This document shows positions 42,899-51,272 of a stretch of 51,401 nt of DNA, one piece after another. Numbering within the stretch: the stretch's first letter is position 1; every line of letters starts with the position of its first letter. The DNA is taken from assembly GCA_035575515.1 (NCBI GenBank), contig DATLXU010000051.1, positions 1 to 51,401 of the forward strand, read 5' to 3'. The translations under genes and the position numbers were made by a program. The notes beneath the pieces were generated by a model. That model worked only from the letters and a program-made list of their open reading frames with translations, had not been told where the DNA came from and did no database searches. The DNA is from DATLXU01 sp035575515 (GTDB lineage: Bacteria; Acidobacteriota; Blastocatellia; UBA7656).

Positions 42899-43767
42899 GC
42901 CAGCTTGCCTATAACCGATAGCATCCGGCCAACGCTCGATGGCTGGCTGCGGCCTTCGCGGCGGTACGAAAAGAAAAGCTCGTTCTGGTGCATCGTGCAA
43001 TAATCCGCGACGTGAATGCGGTCGTCGGTGAATCCGCAAAAAGCGAGTTGCTGGCGATTCGCCGCGCGAATGTCCAAATGAGCCTTGCCGCCTTCTTTGA
43101 AATTCACAAGTAACTTCTTCCAGTAGCCGAATTCTTTCTTGTAAATATCAATCACGTCTTGGCCGACTTCGTAACAGTTGGCGCAAGCCGTCGGGCCGAG
43201 CGCGGCGATGCAGTTGCGCGGGTTCACTCCGTGCGCGAGCATCAAATCGGCAACCGTGCGCTCGGTTATCCGGCCAGCCGTCCCGCGCCAGCCCGCGTGA
43301 ATCGCTGCCATCACGCCCGACTTCGTATCGGCGATCAACACGGGCAGGCAGTCAGCCGTCTGAACCGCGATCAATACATTTTCCATCTTCGTTATCATCG
43401 CGTCGCAGTTGGGCTGCGGCCCTCGCGCCTGCTCGATTGATTCAATCACGCACCGCTCGACGGAATGCGTCTGCCGCGCCGTGACGACTGTAGCCGATTG
43501 CGCGCCGATGGCTTTAAGAAAACGGCGGCGATTCTCGTCGACGTTTTCTCGTGCGTCGCCTTTGAAGTAAGCCAGGTTGAGCGCGTCTTGCGGCAGTGCG
43601 CTCACGCCACCGACGCGCGTGCTGAATGCGTTAGTGAACCCGGCTCGTTCCATCGGCTCGCACACGAGGTAAGATATGCGCGCCTTGCCCGCGGTGTCTA
43701 CTTCACGCTCGCGCACGACGAACGCGCTTTCGGCTGCTTCTTTGCTCGCTTCATCCATAATCACCAA
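42895..43767 (-). CDS. pgeF: Peptidoglycan editing factor PgeF / multicopper-like purine nucleoside phosphorylase family
   Basis: 290 residues of the YfiH/LACC1 family, cytoplasmic proteins with a zinc or copper site that cleave or phosphorolyse nucleosides and, in E. coli, hydrolyse mis-incorporated UDP-MurNAc-Ser. Landmarks: the active-site set TADCLPVLIAD and HAGWRGTAGRITERTV, with H in ARQTHSV and C in ANCYEVG (VIDIY follows). The start is ATG 43767 or 43758. It is convergent with the VWA remnant and overlaps its stop by a few bases. Divergent from serS, with 102 bp between. Confidence 0.9.
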   Translation of the reverse strand: MVIMDEASKEAAESAFVVREREVDTAGKARISYLVCEPMERAGFTNAFSTRVGGVSALPQDALNLAYFKGDARENVDENRRRFLKAIGAQSATVVTARQTHSVERCVIESIEQARGPQPNCDAMITKMENVLIAVQTADCLPVLIADTKSGVMAAIHAGWRGTAGRITERTVADLMLAHGVNPRNCIAALGPTACANCYEVGQDVIDIYKKEFGYWKKLLVNFKEGGKAHLDIRAANRQQLAFCGFTDDRIHVADYCTMHQNELFFSYRREGRSQPSSVGRMLSVIGKLA

Positions 43768-43869
43768 TGCTAACGATTCGATTCATCAGTCGCAACCTTG
43801 CTCAGTTGACACCTCCGCGCAGCGCGGCTTACCCTAAGGTTTTATCAATCACTCACGAAAGGCAACCGC

Positions 43870-45162
43870 ATGCTCGATATTAATTTCGTTCGCGCGAATC
43901 TCGATTTAGTCAAAAGAAAACTTGAAGAGCGCGGGTTTCCGCTCGAAGCGATGAATCGTTTCACCGCATTGGATGAACGCCGTCGCGCGCTCATAGGCCA
44001 GCGCGATGACCTAAACGCCACGCGCAACCGCGAGTCTCAGGAGATAGGCAAGCTGATGAAGGCGGGCCAAAAGGAAGAAGCCGAAGCTCGCCGCGCCGCC
44101 GTGCGCGACATCGGAGATCAAATCTCTGCGACCGAATCCGAATTGAAGGAAGTCGAGAGCGACTTGAACGATTTGATGGTGACGCTGCCGAACCTGCCGC
44201 ACGAGAGCGTCCCCGTCGGCGCGGACGAATCGGCTAATCAGGAGATAAAGCGATGGGGCACACCGATGGCATTTGACTTCGAGCCGCGCGACCACGTTGA
44301 GCTTGCGACAAATCTCGGAATGCTCGACCTTGAGCGCGCGGCTAAAATCACGGGGGCGCGATTCGCTATACTGACGGGCGCGGGCGCGCGGCTTGAGCGC
44401 GCATTAATTAATTTCTGCCTCGACCTTCACACCCGGCGTCACGGCTACACGGAAGTCCTGCCTCCGTTCATCGTCAACGCGCAGACGCTATTTGGCACGG
44501 GCCAGCTTCCAAAATTTGAAGCCGACCTGTTCAAGCTGACCGACGAGCGAAGTTTTTATCTGATACCCACCGCCGAAGTTCCGCTCACGAACATCTACGC
44601 CGACGAGATATTAGACGGCGCGCAGTTGCCGATTAATCTCACGGCCTACACGCCGTGCTTTCGTTCGGAAGCCGGAAGCTATGGCAAAGACGTGCGCGGC
44701 CTGATTCGCCAGCATCAATTCAATAAAGTCGAATTGGTCAAGCTCACGCGGCCAGAAGATTCTTATGAAGAGTTGGAGAAGCTCACGCGCGATGCGGAGA
44801 CAGTGCTTGAAGAACTGGGCCTCGCGTATCGCAGGGTTGTTCTCTCAACGGGCGACATGGGATTTTCTGCGGCGAAGACTTACGACATTGAAGTGTGGCT
44901 GCCGAGCCAGCGAACTTACCGCGAGATTTCTTCCTGCTCCAACTGCGAAGCGTTTCAGGCTCGCCGCGCGCAGATTCGTTTTCGTCGCGAGCAAAAATCG
45001 AAGCCCGAATTCGTTCACACGCTCAATGGCTCAGGCCTCGCGATAGGCCGGTTGTGGCTCGCGCTGCTTGAGAACTATCAACAGGCCGATGGCAGCGTGA
45101 TTATTCCAGAGGCGTTGCGTTCCTTTATGGATGGAATGGAAAGATTAGAAAGGCAAAAGTAA
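43870..45162 (+). CDS. serS: Serine--tRNA ligase
   Basis: Class II aminoacyl-tRNA synthetase, 430 residues. The N-terminal long antiparallel coiled coil (about 30-105) binds the variable arm of tRNA-Ser. Motif 2 is visible as CFRSEAGSYGKDVRGLIRQHQF and motif 3 as GSGLAIGRLWLALLENYQ. TAEVPLTNIY holds the serine-binding region. The start matches the family (MLDINFVRANLDLVKRKL). A TTGACA lies at 43806-43811 upstream but a convincing -10 is missing. The last three codons and stop (RQK, TAA) are inside the left arm of the heptanucleotide palindrome that encloses the four-helix-bundle gene. Confidence 0.96.
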   Translation: MLDINFVRANLDLVKRKLEERGFPLEAMNRFTALDERRRALIGQRDDLNATRNRESQEIGKLMKAGQKEEAEARRAAVRDIGDQISATESELKEVESDLNDLMVTLPNLPHESVPVGADESANQEIKRWGTPMAFDFEPRDHVELATNLGMLDLERAAKITGARFAILTGAGARLERALINFCLDLHTRRHGYTEVLPPFIVNAQTLFGTGQLPKFEADLFKLTDERSFYLIPTAEVPLTNIYADEILDGAQLPINLTAYTPCFRSEAGSYGKDVRGLIRQHQFNKVELVKLTRPEDSYEELEKLTRDAETVLEELGLAYRRVVLSTGDMGFSAAKTYDIEVWLPSQRTYREISSCSNCEAFQARRAQIRFRREQKSKPEFVHTLNGSGLAIGRLWLALLENYQQADGSVIIPEALRSFMDGMERLERQK

Positions 45163-45605
45163 AAAGTAAAAAGGGAGAAGGAGGGAAGATAATGAAACAG
45201 CAGAGTGATGACAAAGCGACTAACATTCGCAACCGCACATTTGAGTTTGCAGTTCGAATAGTGAAACTATGCCATTATCTGTTCAAGAGATCTGGAGTTA
45301 GCAAGACGCTTGCCAATCAACTATTGAAGTCTGAAACTTCCATGGGCGCTAATATATAAGAAGGACAAGCCGGACAGAGCAAAGCGGATTTTATAAGCAA
45401 GAATACCATTGCTTTAAAGGAAACGCGTGAAACACATTATTGGCTTCGTCTGCTTGTTGCTTCGCAGGTATTACCAGAAACACGAATTTCAGAATTCCGA
45501 GATGAGGCAGAAGAATTGATGCGTATAATCGGTGCGATAATAGTTTCGACAAAGAGAGCAACAGATATATAAGAAACTTTTGCCTTTTACCTTTTTACTT
45601 TTGCC
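45152..45605. repeat. Inverted heptanucleotide array (GTAAAAA type) enclosing a gene
   Basis: The left arm (45152-45186) has five units including GGCAAAA and two of GTAAAAA. The right arm (45578-45605) has TTTTGCC, TTTTACC, TTTTTAC and TTTTGCC. An 18-nt stretch of each, 45150-45167 and 45590-45607, is inverted with one mismatch. Unlike the other palindromes here, whose spacers are 40-60 bp, this one spans about 390 bp and holds the four-helix-bundle gene. Confidence 0.8.
45192..45572 (+). pseudogene. Four-helix-bundle protein gene interrupted by TAA
   Basis: ATG 45192 (GGGAAGAT upstream) opens a frame of 126 codons with one internal stop, TAA at 45357-45359 (codon 56). Before it: TFEFAVRIVKLCHYLFKRSG and SETSMGANI. 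After it: EGQAGQSKADFISKNTIALK, RETHYWLRLLVAS and EAEELMRIIGAIIVSTKR. This is the full layout of the bacterial four-helix-bundle family related to 23S rRNA intervening-sequence proteins and to Avd of diversity-generating retroelements. The stop falls in the conserved GANI-x-EGQ turn. TAA excludes selenocysteine. Either a single nonsense mutation or a sequence error disables it; both halves otherwise look intact, so the event is recent. Confidence 0.85.
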
Positions 45606-45675
45606 TTAATAGAAAGCGGGCCACCAACTGAAGCGCCGAAAGCCGTAGAGAGGGTTCTGACTCGGTTATTTATTA

Positions 45676-46032
45676 TCACAGCGAGCGCGGCGCTGTCGCC
45701 ATCTTGTGCAAAAGGTGGTGAGGTCCTTTGCAATTACTTTCCGGCAACGCGCCTGACCGCTCGCGCTGATTTTTCGGCGCAACGCTGGTGGCCCCAAAAG
45801 AGAGCACCATCAGGCGTCTCAAGCTTCCGGCTTTATCTATAGCAATGGCCGTGCCATCACTGATAATTAGGAAAAATCGCTGGTTTTCTGAGGTTCTTGG
45901 CAACAAACAGTGACTCGCCCGAACAAGCTTAATCAGTTTGACTATCTCGGATGACAGCAATCTGTTCTTTTTGACCGATTCTCGTGTATCTGCGTCTTGA
46001 TGAATTATTGAAAGCGACTCTGTATTGTTCAA
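45676..46032 (-). CDS. Hypothetical protein (doubtful) after rsmG
   Basis: A 118-residue frame from a TTG at 46032 that overlaps the rsmG stop by 4 bases. The middle part (ENQRFFLIISDGTAIAIDKAGSLRRLMVLSFGA) has protein-like character, and codon use is AT-richer than rsmG. No family is recognised, the start is poor, and the last third resembles translated non-coding sequence. It could be a remnant or a small co-translated gene. Confidence 0.3.
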   Translation of the reverse strand: MNNTESLSIIHQDADTRESVKKNRLLSSEIVKLIKLVRASHCLLPRTSENQRFFLIISDGTAIAIDKAGSLRRLMVLSFGATSVAPKNQRERSGALPESNCKGPHHLLHKMATAPRSL

Positions 46033-46661
46033 TCGCGCGAAAAGATGGCGATGATGCGCGACGCGGCTTGCGGTATCGAATGAGTTTCAACTTTGATGCG
46101 CGCGTTGACGGCGCGCTCAAGTTTTGAAACTAAATCGGGCGAACAGTAGAGCATCAATCGTTGGCGTTCGCCCAGTTGCCCGACAACTGACGGCAGGAGT
46201 TCTTCGGCGCGATCAAGCGCGCGGCTCGCGAGAAGACCGAAGCGCGACAAGTCGAATGATTCAAGCCGCGCGGTTGCGACTTTGAAATTGCCCAAGCCAA
46301 GCTCGTCTTTCGCCTCGTTCAGGAAGAGCGATTTTTTTTGATTCGCCTCAAGCGCGACAACTTCAACATCGGGGCGAGCGATTGCAATCGGCACGGCGGG
46401 AAAGCCAGCGCCGCTCCCGATGTCGAGTAGGCTTCGCGCGCCATTAATAAATCGCGCGCCCAGCAGCGATTCGGCATAATGAAACCGCGCGGCCTCGCGC
46501 GGCTCAATGATTCGCGTCAGGTTCGTGCGGCGATTCCACCTTTGCAGCATCGAGTAGTGACCGATGAGTTGATTCGATTGCTTCTCACTCAAAGGCTCAA
46601 GGCCGAAATCCTTAAGCGCGGAATCAAGCGCAACACGGAATTGATTCTCTTCGTGGCTCAT
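46029..46661 (-). CDS. rsmG: 16S rRNA (guanine527-N7)-methyltransferase RsmG
   Basis: 210 residues. SAM-binding motif I is SLLDIGSGAGFPAVPIAIA (77-95), motif II VVALEANQKKSLFL, and FGLLASRALDRAEELL follows: the standard RsmG/GidB sequence. It methylates G527 in the 530 loop of 16S rRNA; loss in other bacteria gives low-level streptomycin resistance. It stands alone without the usual gidA (mnmG) and parAB neighbours. Start ATG 46661 fits the family N-terminus. A TATAAT-like box in the 103-bp divergent gap (46698-46703) more likely serves the HAD gene. Confidence 0.95.
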   Translation of the reverse strand: MSHEENQFRVALDSALKDFGLEPLSEKQSNQLIGHYSMLQRWNRRTNLTRIIEPREAARFHYAESLLGARFINGARSLLDIGSGAGFPAVPIAIARPDVEVVALEANQKKSLFLNEAKDELGLGNFKVATARLESFDLSRFGLLASRALDRAEELLPSVVGQLGERQRLMLYCSPDLVSKLERAVNARIKVETHSIPQAASRIIAIFSRD

Positions 46662-46764
46662 AGGGGTTACCGTCTGCGTTTGTTCAAGCAGCTCGCTTAT
46701 AATTAAAATACCTCAGAGGGCGAAAGACAATTCGCTCGGATACGAAAACAGGAAAGGCAATGGA

Positions 46765-47538
46765 TTGATACGAGCAATCTCTTTTGACTTCTGGAACACG
46801 CTCTTCACGGAGCAGCCCGGCGGGTTCAGGTTTTATCAAGAGAACCGTCGCCGCCTGCTTCGCGAAGCCCTGCGCACCATAGGCGAGTTCACCGATGAAA
46901 GAATCAACGAGGCGTGTCACCTCGAAGCCGAAGCGCATCATCTGATATGGATCGAAGAGCACCGCACGCTCACGGCGACTGAGCGCATCGCCCGCGTGCT
47001 CGCTCACCTTGAAGCCTGCCTGCCAGATGGCACGATGGCTGAAATCGTCCGCGCCTGCGAAGAAAACATTTTTGAGTTCCCGCCGGTTCTCGTTGACGGT
47101 GTGCGCGAGACGATTGAGAAACTGGCTGGCAATTACAGGCTGGCGATAATCTCCGACGTTGGCTTTTCGCCGGGGCGCGTGCTCAAACAGTTGCTCAGGC
47201 AAAACGGATTGCTTCAGTATTTCGACTCGATGGTCTTTTCAGACGAAGCGGGCCGCTCGAAGCCTCACCGCGAAGTCTTCGAGCGAACGGCTGACACTTT
47301 GCGGGCCGTGCCGCGCGAAATTGTTCACATAGGCGACCTTGAGCATACGGACATCATCGGCGCGAAGCGCGCGGGCTTTCGAGCTATTCGCTTTGTCGGC
47401 GTAACGCCGATGAGCGAAGATGAAACCACGATTGCGGATTTCGTGATTGAGAAGTTTTCAGAACTGCCGCGACTCGTTGAGTCGTTCGAGGATGAAGATG
47501 AAAATATTGAGCTTGCAGGAAGCCGAGAGGGCTTCTGA
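46765..47538 (+). CDS. HAD-superfamily hydrolase with non-phosphatase motif I
   Basis: 257 residues from TTG 46765, with AGGAAAGG about 9 nt upstream. Motif I is SFDFWNTLF: the nucleophile D8 is present, but the second Asp of canonical phosphatases (D-x-D) is Trp. Motif II is IISDVGFS, motif III K in RSKPHREVFE, motif IV HIGDLEHTDIIGAKRAG. A helical cap lies between about 20 and 115. The Trp at the D+2 position recalls the haloacid-dehalogenase branch, which has an aromatic residue there, so an ordinary phosphatase role is uncertain. A small gene overlaps its 3' end in another frame. Confidence 0.85.
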   Translation: MIRAISFDFWNTLFTEQPGGFRFYQENRRRLLREALRTIGEFTDERINEACHLEAEAHHLIWIEEHRTLTATERIARVLAHLEACLPDGTMAEIVRACEENIFEFPPVLVDGVRETIEKLAGNYRLAIISDVGFSPGRVLKQLLRQNGLLQYFDSMVFSDEAGRSKPHREVFERTADTLRAVPREIVHIGDLEHTDIIGAKRAGFRAIRFVGVTPMSEDETTIADFVIEKFSELPRLVESFEDEDENIELAGSREGF

Positions 47539-47731
47539 CATAGACATCAAGATGATAGCCGTGCGCGCGTCGCGTTATCGAATGTTCGGCTCTAAAGAAA
47601 AGATACCCGATGCCGAACTTGCGGTAATTGATTTGCGCGACGGCGGGCAACCCGCAGATTTCGACACCCGCTTTCACGTCTTAGATTCTCACCCGATGGG
47701 CGCGATTCTGCTTGTCCGCAAGCTCGGCTGA
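47498..47731 (+). CDS. Small conserved-looking protein overlapping the HAD gene
   Basis: 77 residues from ATG 47498 (GAGGA 5 nt upstream; ATG 47492 possible), overlapping the last 41 bases of the HAD gene in another frame, then continuing alone. The sequence (SLQEAERASDIDIKMIAVRA, RMFGSKEKIPDAELAVIDLRD, FHVLDSHPMGAILLVRKL) has the balanced composition of a folded alpha/beta protein, and its codon use outside the overlap is GC-rich as in real genes here. No family recognised. Translational coupling to the HAD gene is likely. Confidence 0.55.
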   Translation: MKILSLQEAERASDIDIKMIAVRASRYRMFGSKEKIPDAELAVIDLRDGGQPADFDTRFHVLDSHPMGAILLVRKLG

Positions 47732-47772
47732 GAATAAGCCGCCCGACTCATTCAAATGAAATCTGCTCTAGA

Positions 47773-50439
47773 TCAATCGTTGCTCGCGGCGGCCACGTTC
47801 AATCGCGGTTGCGCTGCATCTGATGCGACGCTTCCGGGATTGACCACGCGGAGGCTGAAGCTGCCGAGCGCTTCCACCTTTCGCGATTCGATTGTGACGA
47901 GCAACTGATTCTCTGTCACGCTTACAGGCGTTTGCTGGCGCACGACCGCGCCGCCTTTTATAAACTCGACTATCGCGCCTCGGCGAAAGTTCGCTCCGTC
48001 AATCGCTATCGTCACATAAGGCTCGCCGCCCTGAGCGCAAATCTCCGAATCGTTGATGGCGGGCGCGACAACGCTGAGCGGTTTATCTGCCGAAGGCACG
48101 CCGTCTTCGCTGTTCGGGTTGACGACTTTGAATCGCAGTTCGCCCGCCTGCGCGAGCAGTTTGGCGAGTTCGCCGTCGAGCGTCACGATGATTCGACGGC
48201 TGTTTATGAAGCGCACGCGGCGCGGCGCGACTCTATAGGCCGCGCTTGCGTTGCCGACATAGACTCGCGCGCGACGGCGGAAGTTCTGGCCGCGAATCAC
48301 GACCGTCGCTCGCGACTCGCCAGCATAAAGTTTGCCCGGCGCGATTGTTTGAATCTCAGGCCCGCGCACTTCAAGCTCTGCGGGCGCGCTCGCGTTGCCT
48401 ACACTGTCGCGCACGGTTACTGCGAGCTTGCCCGCGTCTTGATAAAGCTCGCGCGGCACATCAACGCGAAGCAGCGAGCGATTAATATAATGAACGCGGC
48501 TGTCAGGAATAACTCTATCGCCAATCGTGACCTGCGAATCGCTGCGGAGGTTCTCGCCTCGAATCATCATCGAGAATCCACCATCGCCCGCGACCACTCT
48601 GCTCACTCGCGGCTGCACAGAAGATATGCGCGGCCCGAAAACCGCGATCTCTTTTTCATTGGCCGAAGCAAGGTCTGCGACGGCGAGGTCTTTGATCTGC
48701 ACCTTGAGCGAGCCGACCGAGCGCGCGAGTTCTACCGGAACGACTGCCTGAAGCTCGCCGTTGCGCATCTGCGTCGTGAGCGCGTGGCCCGCGACGACTA
48801 TGGTCGAGCTTGCGCGGAAATTCTTGCCTCTAACTCGGAGCGTAAACGCATTGCTTGGCGCGGGCACTTGCGTCGGGCGGATGCTTTCGATTATGGGAAG
48901 GTCAGGCCGAGCGACGCGCAGCAGTTTAGAATCCGATAGCGCGCCGCTTGCGCCTTTGACTCGAACAGCGATCGCGGCGGGCTGATCGAAAAGCGACTTC
49001 GGCAGTTTGGCTTGAAGCGCGCGACCGTTTTGCGCGAGGTCGGCTGCGACTTCAACGCCGTTGATGATGAGCGACGCGCCATCGGTGAAGTTCCTTCCGA
49101 CGATAGTGATTTGCGCGTTGTTCAGCCTGCCTTGCTCGACCACTTCGGGTTGAAGCTGCTCGATTGCGGGAGAGGTCGGGTCAGGCTCTCCCGGCGAGAC
49201 CATGTCGAAATTGATGATTGCGATTTCATCTCCGTTTGTAGAAGAGCGAATCGCTGCGACCGTGTGAGTGTTTTCATTAAGCGCGATGCTGCGAAGCTCG
49301 CCTCCGATTGCGTTGTAGGATTCAAGCTCGCCCGTTTCGGCGCTGAAAGCGAAAAGCACGCCCGTCGTCGAACCGACGAAAGCCGTCGCGCCGTCTGCGG
49401 TAAATGCTACGTTGTTGGCGCGCGAAAACTCAATCCCTTCAGGCGGCGTGAATTCGCTCTGCGGTTTGAATCGGCCATTCTGATTTTTGATAATCGAAAC
49501 TCCGCCGGGCTTGCCGTTCGCGGGCCGTCGAATGCGCGATGCGGCGACTATTTCCATTCCATCCGCACCGCGCGCGACGCTCACTCGCTGCGGAGCCGCG
49601 ACGCTTGCCATGTCAATCTGGATGCCGCTTTCGGCGTCAATCATAAAAAGCTGATCGCCAGTTGAAGCCGCGATGTAAACCATGCGCCCGTCTGCGCTGA
49701 ACGCGGGATTGTTCGCGATGTCGAAGCGCGCACCCGCCGGAGTGAAGCCGGACAACGCGCTGAGTTGTCCGCGCTCGTCAATCTTGATTATCGAGAGAGT
49801 GTTCGCGGCGCTGCTTGCGACGGCTATCATTCGCCGCTCGCCTTCATCAAAGAAGGCCATCTCAGAAGGTCTTCCCGCCAGCGGAAGCTGCGAAACGATT
49901 TGCCCCGTCTCGATGTCGAATGAATAAAGCGCAGGCTCGTTGAAGCTCGAAGCCACAAGGCAGAACTTTCCATCGCGCGTGAGCACGGCGCGAGTCGCGG
50001 GCGTAATCATTGCGTTTGCGGGGAGCACAAGCAGCGATTTCAAATCCGGGTGCTTCGTGCGAGTCGCGTCAATGATGCTCACCGTCGCGGGGTTGCCGTT
50101 TGCGGGATCGTTCGCCGCTGGAATTGCAATCAGCCTGACGCTGTCGGTTTCAATCATCGAAATTGGCCCGGCGGTTTCGCCGACGACCATTGATGAAAGA
50201 ATCTTGCCCGACGAGGTATTGAATGCGATGAGCGCGCCTGCGGTGACCGATGATACGAAACCGACTTTGCCGTTTGCGGCTATCAGCGGCTCAGCGCGCT
50301 CGTCGAGGACGGCGAAAGCGGGAAGCGAGACGCTGCGCGTCTGGCCGAGCTTCGCGCGGTTATCGCTGCCCTGCACGACGATTAAGCTTGCAAGCAACAA
50401 GCAAGAGAGAGTGATTGCGACTTTTCGATTTGGCTTCAC
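47773..50439 (-). CDS. Secreted beta-propeller protein with five IPT/TIG domains
   Basis: 888 residues from GTG 50439, preferred because CAGGAG lies 9 nt upstream and a signal peptide follows at once (MKPNRKVAITLSCLLLASLIVV). The frame is open to 50505. Residues about 35-400 are a YncE/YVTN-like propeller: repeated strands such as GKVGFVSSVTAGALIAFNTSSG and ADGATAFVGSTTGVLFAFSAETGELES. Then five IPT/TIG Ig-like domains follow, each opening with I-x-x-I/V-x-P and a GxNFR strand (ITIVGRNFTDGA, LRVRGKNFRASS, MIRGENLRSDS, VIRGQNFRRRA, IDGANFRRGA). Such proteins are displayed or secreted and bind partners; no enzymatic motif is visible. It shares the IPT-type end with the SBBP protein. Confidence 0.85.
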   Translation of the reverse strand: MKPNRKVAITLSCLLLASLIVVQGSDNRAKLGQTRSVSLPAFAVLDERAEPLIAANGKVGFVSSVTAGALIAFNTSSGKILSSMVVGETAGPISMIETDSVRLIAIPAANDPANGNPATVSIIDATRTKHPDLKSLLVLPANAMITPATRAVLTRDGKFCLVASSFNEPALYSFDIETGQIVSQLPLAGRPSEMAFFDEGERRMIAVASSAANTLSIIKIDERGQLSALSGFTPAGARFDIANNPAFSADGRMVYIAASTGDQLFMIDAESGIQIDMASVAAPQRVSVARGADGMEIVAASRIRRPANGKPGGVSIIKNQNGRFKPQSEFTPPEGIEFSRANNVAFTADGATAFVGSTTGVLFAFSAETGELESYNAIGGELRSIALNENTHTVAAIRSSTNGDEIAIINFDMVSPGEPDPTSPAIEQLQPEVVEQGRLNNAQITIVGRNFTDGASLIINGVEVAADLAQNGRALQAKLPKSLFDQPAAIAVRVKGASGALSDSKLLRVARPDLPIIESIRPTQVPAPSNAFTLRVRGKNFRASSTIVVAGHALTTQMRNGELQAVVPVELARSVGSLKVQIKDLAVADLASANEKEIAVFGPRISSVQPRVSRVVAGDGGFSMMIRGENLRSDSQVTIGDRVIPDSRVHYINRSLLRVDVPRELYQDAGKLAVTVRDSVGNASAPAELEVRGPEIQTIAPGKLYAGESRATVVIRGQNFRRRARVYVGNASAAYRVAPRRVRFINSRRIIVTLDGELAKLLAQAGELRFKVVNPNSEDGVPSADKPLSVVAPAINDSEICAQGGEPYVTIAIDGANFRRGAIVEFIKGGAVVRQQTPVSVTENQLLVTIESRKVEALGSFSLRVVNPGSVASDAAQPRLNVAAASND

Positions 50440-50539
50440 CAGCTTCAACTCCTGATTATAAATGATGCCACGCGCTGTGGAGGGCATGCGCGCCTTGTCG
50501 CTCATCTTAATGCTTTTCGCGGCTGCAATTCAAGCAAAA

Positions 50540-50634
50540 CAGTAGTCAGTGATCAGTGGTCGGTGGTCGGTGTTTATTCTCTGATCAGGCTGCCTGTTTC
50601 ATCTCAATCACTGACCACTGACTACTGTCCACTG
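50540..50634. repeat. Inverted heptanucleotide array (CAGTGGT type)
   Basis: Five units (from CAGTAGT through CAGTGGT to CGGTGTT) cover 50540-50574. After 32 bp come four inverted units (ATCACTG, ACCACTG, ACTACTG, TCCACTG; 50607-50634). It lies between the divergent propeller and rhodanese genes. Confidence 0.85.
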
Positions 50635-50700
50635 GCTTTCATCTCAACGCGCATGGCAAAATGATTGTTCCAGAATCAAGTTCGTGAGGAGGTCATATCA

Positions 50701-51246
50701 ATGATATTCAAAAAGGGATTGGCGCTGTTGGCTGCGCTGATGGTCTGCGCCAGCTTTGCTTTGGCAGAGCAAAAATCTAAATCGAAGAAATCTACCGGGT
50801 CGAAGGCTGCGGCGAAGACTCAGCAGAAGGCCCATCCGCAAGAGTCAACGGCAACGCCCGCCAGTCCATCAACCACACAAGCTGCGCCCGCAACCGATGC
50901 GGAAGTCGAGCGCATCACGGTTGACGAGTTGAAGGCGAAGATTACAAACAAGGAGCCTGTTGTAATCATAGACTCGCGCAGTCAAGGCTCTTATGATTCG
51001 AGCGACATAAAGATCAAAGGCGCGATACGAATTCCGATGGATGAAGTGCAGGCGCGGATGAAAGAGCTTCCGCGCGACAAAGAGATAGTCGTTTACTGCA
51101 CCTGACCGAGCGAGCACACAAGCGCCCGTGTGGCGCAGATACTGCTTGAGAACGGATTCAAAAAGGCGCGCGCGTTGAAAGGCGGCTGGGACGCTTGGGT
51201 TCAGGGCGGCGGTCAGGTCGAGCCTAAAGATAAACCGATGCAGTAA
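50701..51246 (+). CDS. Exported rhodanese-domain protein with in-frame TGA at the catalytic position (candidate selenoprotein)
   Basis: From ATG 50701 (GAGGAGGT 9 nt upstream) a signal peptide (1-23) and a Lys/Ala/Pro/Thr-rich linker precede a single rhodanese domain: RITVDELKAKI, PVVIIDSRSQGSYDSSDIKI-type strand and turn, GAIRIPMDEV, EIVVYCT. Codon 135 is TGA (51103-51105). Without a stop there, the frame goes on for 46 codons: PSEHTSARVAQILLENGF, then ARALKGGWDAWVQGG, which are the helix and final strand of the same domain, to TAA 51244-51246. The TGA sits where related rhodaneses of the YCxCPxExxSA type have the nucleophilic Cys (C-x5-S-A before the helix). Selenocysteine is therefore possible; a nonsense mutation or sequence error is the alternative. 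Rhodaneses transfer sulfane sulfur. Confidence 0.75.
51110..51136 (+). other. SECIS-like hairpin after the TGA
   Basis: Four nt after the TGA, GCG (51110-51112) pairs with CGC (51134-51136) and CACAC (51115-51119) with GTGTG (51128-51132), separated by a 2x1 internal loop. The 8-nt apical loop is AAGCGCCC, 14 nt from the TGA. Bacterial SECIS elements lie in this position and have a G early in the loop; here the G is third, so the match is only partial. Confidence 0.35.
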
Positions 51247-51272
51247 TCGTCATAATACTAAATTACTGAAAA

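Noticed and set aside
45357..45359. Recoding of the internal stop in the four-helix-bundle gene
   Set aside because: The codon is TAA, which is not used for selenocysteine or pyrrolysine, and the column (GANI-x-EGQ) is not catalytic. A nonsense mutation or read error is simpler.
47932..48939. 335-residue plus-strand frame opposite the propeller/IPT gene
   Set aside because: It mirrors GC-rich codons of a clear minus-strand protein with IPT repeats; Arg/Ala-rich composition without any motif. The same holds for the 317-residue frame 17604-18557 opposite miaB and the 264-residue frame 31033-31827 opposite ileS.
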